Made by a program: the position numbers and the translations under genes
Notes under the pieces: generated by a model
Databases searched by the model: none
Seen by the model: the letters and a program-made list of their open reading frames with translations, nothing else
Told to the model about the DNA's origin: nothing
Source of the DNA: an uncultured Roseburia sp.
Lineage (GTDB): Bacteria; Bacillota; Clostridia; Lachnospirales; Lachnospiraceae
DNA length: 64,000 nucleotides
NCBI GenBank assembly: GCA_947642555.1
Contig: CANRSX010000009.1
Location: forward strand, 62,001 to 126,000
Direction of reading: 5' to 3'
Shown here: one piece after another, positions 1-8,580 of the stretch
Layout of the letters: each line of letters begins with the position of its first letter
Numbering within the stretch: the first letter of the stretch is position 1

Positions 1-440
1 AGGTGTTTTTCCGGGCGCTGTCATCCTGGGTGGGATTTAAGAGCACAACGGTCGCCTTTGAGGTGCAGGAACGTCAGGCCGGCGAGACGAAATGGTCGAC
101 CGGCGCGCTGATCCGGTATGCATTGAATAATATTACCTCTTTTTCGACCGCGCCGCTGCATATCACGACAATTCTCGGCGTGCTGTTTCTGATTTTTTCG
201 GTTGTGCTCGGAGTGCAGACGCTGGTTTCCTACTGGATGGGGCATTCGCTGGAAGGGTTTACGACCGTGATTATCCTGCTGCTTCTGATCGGAAGCCTTC
301 TGATGATCAGCCTTGGCATTGTCGGTTACTATATTGCGAAAATCTATGACGAGATCAAGGGGAGGCCGAGGTACATTGTATCCCGGGTACTGAACGGGGC
401 CGGAAAGGACGAAGATGGAACAGATCAGGGCATTGTGTAA
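1..440 (+). CDS. GT2 (GtrB/DPM1-like) glycosyltransferase, C-terminal part
   Basis: This is the last ~145 residues of a protein whose start lies left of the window; the frame is open to the edge. The visible part begins in the region just after the GT2 catalytic domain (the 'SWVGFKSTTVAFE' and 'AGETKWS' segments are typical of polyprenyl-phosphate hexosyltransferases). It continues with two long hydrophobic helices (about visible residues 50-75 and 85-110) and a basic tail ending in 'KGRPRYIVSR'. Family knowledge: such enzymes charge undecaprenyl phosphate with one sugar at the inner membrane face. Its 3' end overlaps the next gene (GtrA) by 26 bases, and GtrB/GtrA pairs commonly work together. 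The GT-A catalytic motifs are outside the window, so the donor sugar cannot be judged. Confidence 0.85.
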   Translation, partial: VFFRALSSWVGFKSTTVAFEVQERQAGETKWSTGALIRYALNNITSFSTAPLHITTILGVLFLIFSVVLGVQTLVSYWMGHSLEGFTTVIILLLLIGSLLMISLGIVGYYIAKIYDEIKGRPRYIVSRVLNGAGKDEDGTDQGIV

Positions 441-834
441 AAAATATGAGGAGATTTTAAGATATCTTGTGGTGGGCGGACTGACGACGGTGGTCAGCAT
501 GGCGTTGTTCTACGGCTGTGTGTGGACGTTTCTGGACGGAACGGACGCGGTGCAGCTTCAGATTGCCAATATCATTTCCTGGGTGGGAGCCGTTTTCTTT
601 GCGTATGTCACAAACCGCAGGTTCGTATTCAAAAGCAGGGAGAAAAATATCCTGCGGGAAATGTCGTCGTTTGTCCTCTCGAGGGTGCTGACGCTGCTCC
701 TTGACATGGGGGTCATGTTTGTGCTTGCGACCGCCCTGAAGCTGGACTACAATTTTTCGAAGCTGGTGTCCATGGTGCTTGTCACGGTGGGAAATTATGT
801 GATCAGCAAGCTTCTGGTGTTCCGGGGAAAATAG
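415..834 (+). CDS. GtrA family membrane protein
   Basis: A 139-residue protein with four hydrophobic helices and the GtrA signature layout: 'RYLVVGGLTTVVSM' in helix 1, 'VTNRRFVFKS' after helix 2, and a C-terminal 'SKLLVFRGK'. GtrA proteins are thought to move or present polyprenyl-phosphate sugars made by a GtrB-type transferase. The gene starts inside the preceding GT2 gene (26-base overlap), which implies translational coupling and fits a GtrB/GtrA pair. The start ATG at 415 gives the normal family length. No GtrC is directly adjacent, but the GtrII-type protein at 4719 could use the same lipid-linked sugar (inference). Confidence 0.88.
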   Translation: MEQIRALCKKYEEILRYLVVGGLTTVVSMALFYGCVWTFLDGTDAVQLQIANIISWVGAVFFAYVTNRRFVFKSREKNILREMSSFVLSRVLTLLLDMGVMFVLATALKLDYNFSKLVSMVLVTVGNYVISKLLVFRGK

Positions 835-884
835 ACGGCGTGCGATATGACATAAAATACCATAAAATATTAAGATTTAAGCTG

Positions 885-913
885 TTTACATCGAATTTTA
901 AATGAGCTATAAT
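885..913 (+). promoter_or_regulatory. Predicted sigma-A promoter for the GH25 gene
   Basis: TTTACA (885-890), 17-base spacer, TATAAT (908-913). The predicted transcript starts near 920, which rules out an in-frame ATG at 902 and supports the ATG at 962 preceded by AGGAGG (945-950). Confidence 0.75.
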
Positions 914-961
914 AACAGGGCACTCGAATTGACAGCAGTTACACAGGAGGGATTTACCAGT

Positions 962-3358
962 ATGGAAGGAAACAGTATCATCAGTCTGGCAAAAAATGTG
1001 CTGACGAAGCTGCAGGGGCTGTCCAGGACACAGGCGATCATCGCGTCTGTGACAGCCGTTGTTACGGTGGGCGGAGTCGGTACAGGGGGATATCTGATAT
1101 ATGATCACACGCACAGTGCGCCGCAGGAGACGGTGGTTGCGGACGTGGAGATGGGGCCGCAGCTGGATGTGGAAGCCGGCGGCAGCAGCGGAGATGAGGA
1201 TCTCTTTCTGGATGTGCCGGCGGATACGGAGATGATTACGTCCGAGACAGTGGAGGTCACGGAGGAGACCGAGGCCGCGGAGGCAAAGGAGCTTTATCTG
1301 GTGGGGACTTCGATCGAGAAGGACTTAAAGATCAAGATCCAGAACCAGAAGTCGAAGGTGGTATCCGGGGAGCCGTTTGTCGTATCCGTAACGCCGGATA
1401 AGAAGGGGGCTTCGGCGACGACCTATGAGGATAAGGATAAGGACGGTATCATATACATAGACAAGATCGATGCGGGCAAGTATAAGGTTGATCTGCAGCA
1501 GGTGGAAGGCTATGAGATCAAGGGCGGTTCCATCTCGGTTACCGTAAAGGATGAGATCGAGTATAAGAAGGTGGATGTCACCGGCGAGATCAAGAAGGAG
1601 AGCGAGGTCAATGTGTCGGTCGAGGATACGGCGGTGAACAACGTACCCGTGGAGTCGACGCTCACGGATACGGTGCCGCTGTTAGAGAGCACCGTGTCGG
1701 CGACGACGGTCGCGAAGGCTGACGTGGATCAGTCGAATTTCTCTCAGGCAGCCGCGAGCAGCGATGTGACGACAAAGACGGTATCAAAGACCGTGGGAGT
1801 GACGCCGGAGAAGCCGGATCCGGGAACGGAGACGCCGGGAGGCAGCGAGTCGACGGAGACACAGAAACCGTCAGAGACACAGAAGCCGACGGAGAAACCG
1901 CCAACCGAGACGCAGCAGCCGAATCCGCCGACGGAGACACAGCAGCCGACCGAATCGGAGACACAGGATCCGAATCCGCAGCCGTCCGAATCGGAGACAA
2001 CTTCGGAGACGCCTGGCGGACCGACAGATCCGACAACACCGACAGATCCGACAACACCGACAGACCCGTCACAGGGCGAGGGCGGAACGACCGGGGATGA
2101 TGCGGGCGGCAGTGTCGATGCAACGCAGACAGCGTCCGTGGTGCGGCACTATGCCGCGCGTGTTGCGGCGAAGGCCGCGGAAACGGCGAGCGCGACCGTG
2201 ACCGCGACGATCTCCCTGCCGAAGTCCGTGACGCTTTACAACAGCGATAATGCGGCGTCAAACAGCTATACGCTGACGCTGGGCATTCAGGATGACAATA
2301 AGATCATTAAGAGCGTGGAGTGGGGCACGACGAACTCCGAATGGGTCGGACTGTCGGCGACGACCGGCAATTCGGTCACGCTTACGAACAAGCTGAAAAC
2401 CGGGACAGTAAACGTCAATGTCGCGGCGACAGTCACCTATGAGCTGGATGACAAGGGCGCGACGTGGAGCGAGCGGATTCAGACGACCGTCTATATTAAA
2501 AATCCGTCCGATACGTCGACGGTCTTAAAGGACAAGGCCGGCAACACGCTTTACGTGGACGAGAAGGCGACAAAGCCCGCGACGTTAAAGGATTATGCGT
2601 CCCATGACAAGTTTTACACCCTGCCGAAGTACACCGGATGGCAGACGATCGACGGGAAGGTTTATTATTACAACGCCAGCAATCAGGCGGTGACCGGCAA
2701 CCAGGTCATCGGCGGCGTGATGTACACGTTTGCGGAGGACGGCAGCATGTCGCAGAGCTCCGGCTCGAGAGGGATCGACGTCTCGAAGTGGCAGGGCAAT
2801 ATCGACTGGGGCGCGGTCGCGACTTCCGGCATCAGCTTTGCGATCATCCGCGTCGGCTACCGCGGCGCAACCACGGGAGCACTGATCGAGGATCCGTATT
2901 TCCGGCAGAATATCGCGGGTGCGACGAGAGCCGGAATCAAGGTCGGCGTATATTTCTTCACGCAGGCCGTCAATGAGGCGGAGGCCATCGAGGAGGCCAG
3001 TATGGCGGTCTCGCTGATCTCGGGATACAAGGTGACATATCCGGTCTTTATCGATACGGAGAGCGCGACGAATGGCCGTGCGAACGGGCTGGACGTGGGA
3101 ACAAGGACAGCGGTCGTGCAGGCATTCTGCCGGACGGTTGCGTCGAGCGGTTACAAGGCAGGCGTCTATGCGAGCAAGAGCTGGTACAACAGCAAGCTGA
3201 ATACATCGGGCCTGAGCAATTATACGATCTGGGTGGCGCAGTATAATGCGACCTGTACCTATACCGGGAAATATAATATGTGGCAGTACACGTCAAAGGG
3301 GTCTGTGCCGGGAATTAATGGCAACGTTGACATGAATATCAGCTACACCGGATATTAA
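962..3358 (+). CDS. Membrane-anchored GH25 lysozyme with Ig-like and wall-binding modules
   Basis: A 798-residue surface protein. Order of parts: short cytoplasmic N terminus; one membrane segment (about 25-46); acidic stretch; a SpaA/prealbumin-like beta domain (about 113-213) with a lysine-rich 'KDKDGIIYIDKIDAGKYKV' segment; a Pro/Thr/Glu/Gln-rich linker (about 280-376) with 'TETQQP' and 'TDPTTP' repeats; a bacterial Ig-like region (about 413-513); a choline-binding-type repeat region (about 553-598, 'GWQTIDGKVYYYN'); and a C-terminal GH25 muramidase domain (about 602-798) starting at 'GIDVSKWQGNIDW', with the 'FIDTES' acidic motif. GH25 enzymes cut the MurNAc-GlcNAc bond of peptidoglycan. 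Start chosen at 962 because AGGAGG is 11 bases upstream and a promoter lies at 885-913. It probably remodels the wall where the polymer of this locus is attached (inference). Confidence 0.9.
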   Translation: MEGNSIISLAKNVLTKLQGLSRTQAIIASVTAVVTVGGVGTGGYLIYDHTHSAPQETVVADVEMGPQLDVEAGGSSGDEDLFLDVPADTEMITSETVEVTEETEAAEAKELYLVGTSIEKDLKIKIQNQKSKVVSGEPFVVSVTPDKKGASATTYEDKDKDGIIYIDKIDAGKYKVDLQQVEGYEIKGGSISVTVKDEIEYKKVDVTGEIKKESEVNVSVEDTAVNNVPVESTLTDTVPLLESTVSATTVAKADVDQSNFSQAAASSDVTTKTVSKTVGVTPEKPDPGTETPGGSESTETQKPSETQKPTEKPPTETQQPNPPTETQQPTESETQDPNPQPSESETTSETPGGPTDPTTPTDPTTPTDPSQGEGGTTGDDAGGSVDATQTASVVRHYAARVAAKAAETASATVTATISLPKSVTLYNSDNAASNSYTLTLGIQDDNKIIKSVEWGTTNSEWVGLSATTGNSVTLTNKLKTGTVNVNVAATVTYELDDKGATWSERIQTTVYIKNPSDTSTVLKDKAGNTLYVDEKATKPATLKDYASHDKFYTLPKYTGWQTIDGKVYYYNASNQAVTGNQVIGGVMYTFAEDGSMSQSSGSRGIDVSKWQGNIDWGAVATSGISFAIIRVGYRGATTGALIEDPYFRQNIAGATRAGIKVGVYFFTQAVNEAEAIEEASMAVSLISGYKVTYPVFIDTESATNGRANGLDVGTRTAVVQAFCRTVASSGYKAGVYASKSWYNSKLNTSGLSNYTIWVAQYNATCTYTGKYNMWQYTSKGSVPGINGNVDMNISYTGY
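1840..2072 (+). repeat. Degenerate tandem repeats encoding the Pro/Thr linker
   Basis: The DNA repeats short units coding for T-E-T-Q-x-P (about 1850-1980) and a near-exact double T-D-P-T-T-P unit (about 2024-2072). This is a typical stalk in front of a wall-exposed enzyme; copy number is likely variable. Confidence 0.7.
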
Positions 3359-3364
3359 AACATC

Positions 3365-3393
3365 TTTTCATGTCCGGGATTGTGTGATATGAT
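3365..3393 (+). promoter_or_regulatory. Predicted promoter for the YerB-like lipoprotein gene
   Basis: TTTTCA (3365-3370), 17-base spacer, TATGAT (3388-3393) with an extended -10 TG at 3385-3386. It sits immediately after the GH25 stop codon and 45 bases before the GTG start at 3438. Confidence 0.55.
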
Positions 3394-3437
3394 AGAAGAC
3401 GGAAACACAAAAATAATATAATGAGAGGTAGTTACAG

Positions 3438-4559
3438 GTGAAAAGAGGAGTACGATTATGGCTGGCTGCGCTGGTCCTGACAACCGGGCTGGCCGGCTGT
3501 GGAAAAGGCGGCGATCAGGACGTCGTTGAGACACTTGAGACAGGCGGCGGCGATACCGCGGCGGTGGAAGCGGATGTGAGCGTGGGAACCGAGGAATCGG
3601 AAGCGCCGGAGGAGGAAGAGGTTCTTCCGGACGGGATGTACCGCAGCGAGCTGACAAATGAGCTGATCGACGAGGCGTTAAAGGATCAGCGGCCGATCGC
3701 GGCGATGGTGGATAACGAGTCGATTGCGCTTCCGCATTACGGACTGACGAAGGCGGATGTGGTATACGAGATGATGAACAGTACGATGAACGGAAGGATC
3801 ACCCGTTTTATGGCGCTGTTTAAGGATTATGAGAGTGTGGATCAGATCGGAAGCATCCGGAGCGTGAGGCCGACGAATGTGATCCTGTCCGCGGAGTGGA
3901 ACGCGATTCTCTGCCATGACGGCGGACCGTTTTACATCGACGAGTATCTCGCGGAGCCGTCCACGAACAATTTCAGCGGGACATTTTCCCGTGTGAACAA
4001 CGGAAAGCCGAGAGAGTACACGGAGTACATATGCTCCGGCGATATGGAGAAGAATTTTTCCAATTCCAAGGTGGATAAAGAGTATAACTCTTACTATGAA
4101 GGAGAGCACTGGCAGTTTGCGAGCGAGAGCAATCCGGTGGATCTCTCCGGCGCGTCGGATGCGGTGGATGCGAAGCTGGTGGATCTTCCGTTCCCGCACA
4201 ACGGATCCTGGCTGGACTATGACGAGGAGGATCAGCTCTACTATTATTCCGAGTACGGCAAGGCTCATGTGGATCCGGGAAATGACAACGAGCAGCTGAG
4301 CTTTAAGAACCTGCTGATCCAGAGCTGCGGATTCCAGCAGTATGACGAGCACGGATATATGATCTTCAACTGTATCGGAAGCGGCGGCGGATATTATATC
4401 ACAAACGGCAAAGCGATTCCGGTTACCTGGGAGAAGACGAGCATGACATCTCCGACCCGTTATTTTGACGCGGAGGGGAACGAGATCACGCTGAACACCG
4501 GAAAGACCTATGTGGCCTTTGTGCCGGTGGACGACTGGCCTGATCTGGTAATTGAATAA
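3438..4559 (+). CDS. YerB-like DUF3048 lipoprotein
   Basis: A 373-residue predicted lipoprotein. The N terminus has a basic start, a hydrophobic core and a lipobox ending L-A-G-C at about residue 21, followed by an acidic, Gly/Glu-rich tether to about residue 60. The rest matches the DUF3048 (YerB) layout: 'RPIAAMVDNESIALPHYGLTKADVVYEM' region, 'DQIGSIRSVRP', and a C-terminal half with 'GKAIPVTWEK' and 'LNTGKTYVAFVP'. YerB proteins are cell-surface lipoproteins of Firmicutes with no firmly established reaction. GTG start at 3438 with a GAGAGG site upstream; this start gives the complete signal peptide. It is closed by a strong terminator at 4567, so it is probably a single-gene unit. Confidence 0.88.
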   Translation: MKRGVRLWLAALVLTTGLAGCGKGGDQDVVETLETGGGDTAAVEADVSVGTEESEAPEEEEVLPDGMYRSELTNELIDEALKDQRPIAAMVDNESIALPHYGLTKADVVYEMMNSTMNGRITRFMALFKDYESVDQIGSIRSVRPTNVILSAEWNAILCHDGGPFYIDEYLAEPSTNNFSGTFSRVNNGKPREYTEYICSGDMEKNFSNSKVDKEYNSYYEGEHWQFASESNPVDLSGASDAVDAKLVDLPFPHNGSWLDYDEEDQLYYYSEYGKAHVDPGNDNEQLSFKNLLIQSCGFQQYDEHGYMIFNCIGSGGGYYITNGKAIPVTWEKTSMTSPTRYFDAEGNEITLNTGKTYVAFVPVDDWPDLVIE

Positions 4560-4566
4560 GAGAAGA

Positions 4567-4599
4567 AAAAGAAGCCATGCGCATTGCATGGCTTCTTTT
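4567..4599 (+). terminator. Rho-independent terminator after the YerB-like gene
   Basis: Perfect 14-bp stem AAAAGAAGCCATGC / GCATGGCTTCTTTT with a 5-base loop (4581-4585), ending in a T run. It separates the lipoprotein gene from the next unit. Confidence 0.9.
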
Positions 4600-4605
4600 G
4601 AATTC

Positions 4606-4634
4606 TTGACTTATGGAAAAGAATGGGACATAAT
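4606..4634 (+). promoter_or_regulatory. Predicted promoter for the GtrII/acyltransferase unit
   Basis: TTGACT (4606-4611), 17-base spacer, CATAAT (4629-4634), directly behind the terminator at 4567-4599. The implied start of transcription near 4641 excludes an upstream in-frame ATG at 4623 and favours the ATG at 4719. Confidence 0.7.
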
Positions 4635-4718
4635 GGATATGATGTAGAATGTTCAGCCGCGTGTCGCAGGACAGTGCGGGCTGAGCCGTTATTTTATAGA
4701 AACAGGGAGTTACGGAAT

Positions 4719-6356
4719 ATGGCGCATATACACAAAAAAAAGGACCTGTCAGATCGCTGGCAGCAGATTCAGAACAGGATGAAAACACCGGACAGATGGC
4801 TGCAGGACAGCTGGAGGAGACTTCCGGCCACGGTAAAAACCGCGTTTTTTTCCGCGATTATCGTGGGCCTGATGACACATCTGTATCAGTTTACCAACAA
4901 ACTGTATAACTATGACGAGCTGGCGAACGGACCGGCGGGGTATGGGACCGGCGCGGAGTCCGGCCGCTGGTTTTTAAAGCTGACAGGCGACTACATGGCG
5001 GCCAAATTCGGGAATTATTCGCTGCCGCTGTTAAACGGACTGCTCTCGCTTTTCCTGCTTGCGGTATCGGCGGCGCTGGTGACTGACCTGTTTGCCGTAC
5101 AGGGGAAGCTGGCGGCTGCTGCGATCGGCGGGTTTATGGTGTCGTTTACGCCTGTAGTCTGCATGTTCTTTTTCATGTATTCGTCGGTGTTTTACTCAGT
5201 GGGAATCTTTTTTGGCGTGCTGGCGGCATGGCTGGCGGTGCGTTTCCCGAAGAAGCTGCTCTGGAATCTCGTATCGGTCGTTCTGCTGGCCTGCTCGCTG
5301 GGGATGTACCAGGCGTATTTTGCGGATGCGGCGTGCATCTTTGTGATCACGCTGGTGCTGGAATGCGCGTTTTGTAAAAAACATCAGGACTGGAAAGCTG
5401 TGCTGCTGACGGCGTTCCGGTATCTGTTTGTGCTGGTGGCGGCGCTGATGCTCTATCTGATTTTAAACCGCTATTTCCTTGCGCACTGGGGACTGGAGCT
5501 CGGGAATTATCAGGGAATGAACGCGATGGGACAGCTGAGCATGGGTGAGCTGTTCGGCGCTTTAAAGCGCTGTTATTCGGATATGATCTCTCTGGTAAAC
5601 GGACATGTGATGTATCTCGCGCCGACGCATCTGCTTCGCCGGTGCTTCCTGCTGATTTACCTTGTGCTTGGGATCAGCGTGGTTTCCCTGTTTTTCCTGG
5701 ATCGGGGGAGCTGGGTAAAAAAAGGATTTATGGTGTTCGGTTTTCTGCTGCTCCCGGTGGCGTTTTTTCTCGTATATCTGATGTCGCCGGCCGGCTGGTC
5801 TTATACGCTGATGGGATATTCGGCTGTTTTTCTGCCGGTGCTTTTTGTGGCGTGGGTGGATCAGTTCTGCCGGAATGTGCGGGCGAAGGTCTGGTATCAG
5901 GCGGCGCTCTCCTGGGCGGCCGGTCTGATCGCGGTGGCGATGGTGCTGATGTATGTATGGTTCGGCAACGGCTGCTATATGGCTCTGGAGTATACGAAGT
6001 ATCATGATCTGGCATACTTTGAGACCATGGTGACGCAGATTAAGAGCCTGGAAGGCTATACGGATGAGACGCCGGTCGCGTTTGTCGGCAGCGAGATTAC
6101 GGATGAGACGCACAATATGGGAAGTATGCTCGGCGGGACCTTCGGGCTGGACGGAAAGATCGAATCAAATATCAACGCCTATTCCAGGGCGCATATCATG
6201 ACAAAGTTCCTTGGGTTTGCCCCGGTGTTCTGCGGCTATGAGGAGACGGTGGAGCTGATGGAGCAGGAGGAAGTAAAGGAGATGAGCTGCTATCCGGACT
6301 ACGGATCCATGAAGGTTGTGGACGGGGTCGTTGTGATTAAGCTGTCGGAGTACTGA
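4719..6356 (+). CDS. GtrII-type glucosyltransferase domain membrane protein
   Basis: A 545-residue polytopic protein with roughly ten to twelve membrane helices and a short C-terminal soluble tail. The segment near residue 55, 'NKLYNYDELANGPAGYGTG' followed by 'ESGRWF', is the first-loop motif of GtrII-type (GT-C like) glucosyltransferases, which move a sugar from a polyprenyl phosphate donor onto an extracytoplasmic glycan. A paralogue at 24755 shares this motif, 'GNYSLPLLNGL', 'MVTQIKS' and the same C-terminal ending. Start chosen at 4719 (CAGGGAG site, promoter at 4606). It overlaps or abuts the acyltransferase gene at 6356-6371, so the two are probably co-expressed. Which lipid-linked sugar it uses is not visible. 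Confidence 0.82.
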   Translation: MAHIHKKKDLSDRWQQIQNRMKTPDRWLQDSWRRLPATVKTAFFSAIIVGLMTHLYQFTNKLYNYDELANGPAGYGTGAESGRWFLKLTGDYMAAKFGNYSLPLLNGLLSLFLLAVSAALVTDLFAVQGKLAAAAIGGFMVSFTPVVCMFFFMYSSVFYSVGIFFGVLAAWLAVRFPKKLLWNLVSVVLLACSLGMYQAYFADAACIFVITLVLECAFCKKHQDWKAVLLTAFRYLFVLVAALMLYLILNRYFLAHWGLELGNYQGMNAMGQLSMGELFGALKRCYSDMISLVNGHVMYLAPTHLLRRCFLLIYLVLGISVVSLFFLDRGSWVKKGFMVFGFLLLPVAFFLVYLMSPAGWSYTLMGYSAVFLPVLFVAWVDQFCRNVRAKVWYQAALSWAAGLIAVAMVLMYVWFGNGCYMALEYTKYHDLAYFETMVTQIKSLEGYTDETPVAFVGSEITDETHNMGSMLGGTFGLDGKIESNINAYSRAHIMTKFLGFAPVFCGYEETVELMEQEEVKEMSCYPDYGSMKVVDGVVVIKLSEY

Positions 6357-6370
6357 TGCGGGAGGAAGGA

Positions 6371-7429
6371 ATGGAAATACAGGGGAGTACGGCGGACGGA
6401 ACGCGAAAAATCGAATATCTGGAACTCCTGCGGATCATCGCCAGCTTTTTTGTGATTGTCAATCACACTGCTTCGGGGGAATTTCTGGCCATGCAGCCCG
6501 GCGAACGGAAGTGGTTTCTGCTGGTGGCGTACTTTTTTATGAGCAAGACGGCGGTTCCGGTTTTTCTGATGATTTCGGGGGTGCTGCTGCTTCGGCATGT
6601 GGATGGATACCGGAAACACGGAGCCCGGATTTTCCGGATCGTGCTGGATATTGTGATCTTCTCTTTTGTATATTATGTCAGGAGCTGGTATGTAAATGGA
6701 ATGTCTTTTGACCTGATCGAGTTTTTTAAACTGATCTATCGGCAGAAGGTTACGAATGCGTACTGGTATCTGTACCTGTACCTGGGGATTCTGGTGATGC
6801 TTCCGCTGCTGCAGCGGCTGGCGTCTGCGATGGGGCGCAGGGAGTATGTGTATCTGATGATACTGTCGGTAGGGTTTCTGGGCCTGATGCCGATTCTGAT
6901 CCACTACCGGGAAGGATTTCTTTATAATGCGGGATTTTCATCCGTATTTCTCTCCACGCTTGCCGCGCTGCTTTTCCTGGGTTATTTTCTGGAAAACCAT
7001 GTGGAGATCAGATGGCAGTATGCGCTGGTCAGTGTGATGGTGCTGGCGGGCTGTCTGATGTTTCTGGTGGCGGCGACCTATGGAGAGTATCAGCGGACGC
7101 CGGAGGACTATCTGTTTTTTGACGAGCGGACGCATCTGACGATTACGGCGATGGCGGCTTCGCTGTTTTATCTTGCGAGATGCTTTGGCAGCGTGTGTCG
7201 CGTAAGGGTGTTTTGGAAGGCGGTGACATGGCTTGGGGGATGCTCCTTCGGGATCTATCTGCTGTCCGACCTCTTCCTGGACATTTATATGCCGTTCTAC
7301 CAGCTGTATCTGCTGCACCGTTTTCATGTGATCGCGGCGCTTCTGATCTATGAGGCGCTGATTTTCCTGACCGGGGCGGCGGTGACGGCGATTCTTCGAT
7401 GTATTCCGCTTGTGAAACGTCTTGTATAA
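6371..7429 (+). CDS. Acyltransferase 3 family membrane protein
   Basis: About 352 residues, ten predicted membrane helices. The N-terminal 'IEYLELLRIIASFFVIVNH' is the acyltransferase-3 signature with the conserved His at the end of helix 1; 'FMISGVLLL' follows in helix 2. These enzymes transfer acetyl or other acyl groups to sugars outside or at the membrane. ATG at 6371 is 5 bases after GGAGG (6361-6365); an in-frame ATG at 6356 overlapping the previous stop is an alternative. It follows the GtrII-type gene directly, repeating the gene order seen at 24755-27482, so it may decorate the same side-branch sugar (inference). It ends just before a two-way terminator. Confidence 0.88.
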   Translation: MEIQGSTADGTRKIEYLELLRIIASFFVIVNHTASGEFLAMQPGERKWFLLVAYFFMSKTAVPVFLMISGVLLLRHVDGYRKHGARIFRIVLDIVIFSFVYYVRSWYVNGMSFDLIEFFKLIYRQKVTNAYWYLYLYLGILVMLPLLQRLASAMGRREYVYLMILSVGFLGLMPILIHYREGFLYNAGFSSVFLSTLAALLFLGYFLENHVEIRWQYALVSVMVLAGCLMFLVAATYGEYQRTPEDYLFFDERTHLTITAMAASLFYLARCFGSVCRVRVFWKAVTWLGGCSFGIYLLSDLFLDIYMPFYQLYLLHRFHVIAALLIYEALIFLTGAAVTAILRCIPLVKRLV

Positions 7430-7480
7430 AAAAAATGGCGGCTGTACTGTTTACCAGTAACAGCCGTCATCCATTTTTTT
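7430..7480. terminator. Bidirectional terminator between convergent genes
   Basis: A-run, then TGGCGGCTGT (7436-7445), a loop of about 14 bases, ACAGCCG (7460-7466), a TCAT bulge, CCA and a run of T (7473-7480). It serves the plus-strand acyltransferase and the minus-strand GT-D gene, whose stop codon lies inside it. Confidence 0.7.
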
Positions 7481-8392
7481 TGCAAATCGCTTCGAGGGGG
7501 CTTCCGACTTCGGGGCCCGGATCCAGTAATCATTGTAAAATCCCATGTAAGGCGGGTAGTTGTCCCAGCGTGCGCCGCGGATCCCGAACAGCAGCTGCAA
7601 GGCTCCGCCGTACTGGATCGCCTGTTTTCCGGCGCGCTTTAGCATGGGAGCCAGGTGAAAACCGAACGCGCTGCAGCTTAACAGAGCGATGTCAAAATCA
7701 ATCTTCATTGCCTCATTGTAGAGATAGTCAAGGGCGTCAAACCAGGTGTCAAATTCGTCGTCCTCAAATCCGGAAAACCAGACCGATTTTAAGGTCTTAA
7801 GCTCCATTCTGGGGAGCATCCGCCTGCCCTCGTAGATCCGGTCGATCCGGGGATACTGCGCGACCATAGCGTCCACAAAGGGGCTGACGAGAAGCACCTT
7901 CTTTCCCTCCAGCGCCATGGTCCAGGGATCGTCGTACATCATGGCCTCGATCTGCTCCAACCGGATCTGCTTCATATCCTTCGGGCAGCTGGTACGGATC
8001 ACATACTCCTCGATCGGATGATCGTCAAAATAAGCCATGATATCGATATCCTTACAGTCTTTGCGAAACAGATCGACCCACTGTCCGACTTCTTCCGGAT
8101 GATCGTGAAAAATACTGAACATATTGCTCTGCGGCAGCCGGTTGGAATGAAACAAACGATATTCGTCGTAAAGCTGTATCAGTGTAAATTCCGCGCTCCC
8201 GAGACGGCAGAGCGCAAACGGCTCCCCGCTGTTTATATACTGCCGGATCAGCTCGTTTGCCTCATCGTCGGAAGGCGGGAGCTGTCCCAGAAACGGCGCG
8301 GCGAGGACATTGTAGCTCCCCGTAAACTTCGCCCGCACCCTGTGGTGAAGATGCTTCAGATAATAATAAATATATAGCATGCGCTGATTCAT
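7451..8392 (-). CDS. GT-D fold glycosyltransferase
   Basis: A 313-residue soluble protein without membrane segments. The 'FALCRLGSAEFTLI' segment near residue 60 corresponds to the N-terminal R-x-G-x-x-E element of GT-D fold transferases. The C-terminal half has 'IALLSCSAFGFHLAPMLKRA' followed by 'AIQYGGALQLLFGIRGARWD', a layout typical of GT-D-like proteins in Firmicutes polysaccharide loci. The donor and acceptor are unknown. The start at 8392 is chosen because AAAGGA lies 8 bases upstream; an in-frame ATG at 8419 has no ribosome site. It is a single-gene unit read against its neighbours, with its own strong promoter at 8472-8499 and an inverted repeat in its leader. Confidence 0.75.
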   Translation of the reverse strand: MNQRMLYIYYYLKHLHHRVRAKFTGSYNVLAAPFLGQLPPSDDEANELIRQYINSGEPFALCRLGSAEFTLIQLYDEYRLFHSNRLPQSNMFSIFHDHPEEVGQWVDLFRKDCKDIDIMAYFDDHPIEEYVIRTSCPKDMKQIRLEQIEAMMYDDPWTMALEGKKVLLVSPFVDAMVAQYPRIDRIYEGRRMLPRMELKTLKSVWFSGFEDDEFDTWFDALDYLYNEAMKIDFDIALLSCSAFGFHLAPMLKRAGKQAIQYGGALQLLFGIRGARWDNYPPYMGFYNDYWIRAPKSEAPSKRFAKKMDDGCYW

Positions 8393-8424
8393 GATCGGTT
8401 TCCTTTGGATTGTACCCATTATAA

Positions 8425-8470
8425 GTTACAGCTCATTCCCACGCCATTCGCATGACGGGTGAGCTGTAAC
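8425..8470 (-). repeat. 11-bp perfect inverted repeat in the GT-D gene leader
   Basis: GTTACAGCTCA (8425-8435) and TGAGCTGTAAC (8460-8470) flank a 24-base spacer holding CGCCATTCGCA (8442-8452). With a two-base bulge the arms extend into TTATAAT on both sides. A related structure lies at 16520-16583, also in front of a minus-strand gene. Confidence 0.75.
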
Positions 8471-8471
8471 C

Positions 8472-8499
8472 ATTATAATCCATCTGATTTTCTTGTCAA
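8472..8499 (-). promoter_or_regulatory. Predicted promoter for the GT-D gene
   Basis: On the minus strand, TTGACA (8499-8494), 16-base spacer, TATAAT (8477-8472): a consensus sigma-A promoter. It is back to back with the promoter at 8511. Confidence 0.8.
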
Positions 8500-8510
8500 G
8501 CCCGCGCACA

Positions 8511-8539
8511 TTGACAAACTGCCGGTTTTTTCGTATCAT
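8511..8539 (+). promoter_or_regulatory. Predicted promoter for the aminotransferase-fucosyltransferase operon
   Basis: TTGACA (8511-8516), 17-base spacer, TATCAT (8534-8539), 41 bases before the ATG at 8581. It probably drives the five tightly spaced genes to 14768. Confidence 0.8.
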
Positions 8540-8580
8540 GTTAATAGCAATGAGCAGTGCCAGGGCAGAAAGAGGCAGAT

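Noticed and set aside
1662-2261. 199-codon minus-strand frame opposite the GH25 linker
   Set aside because: Ser/Arg/Pro-rich translation caused by the repeated Pro/Thr codons on the other strand; no start signals.
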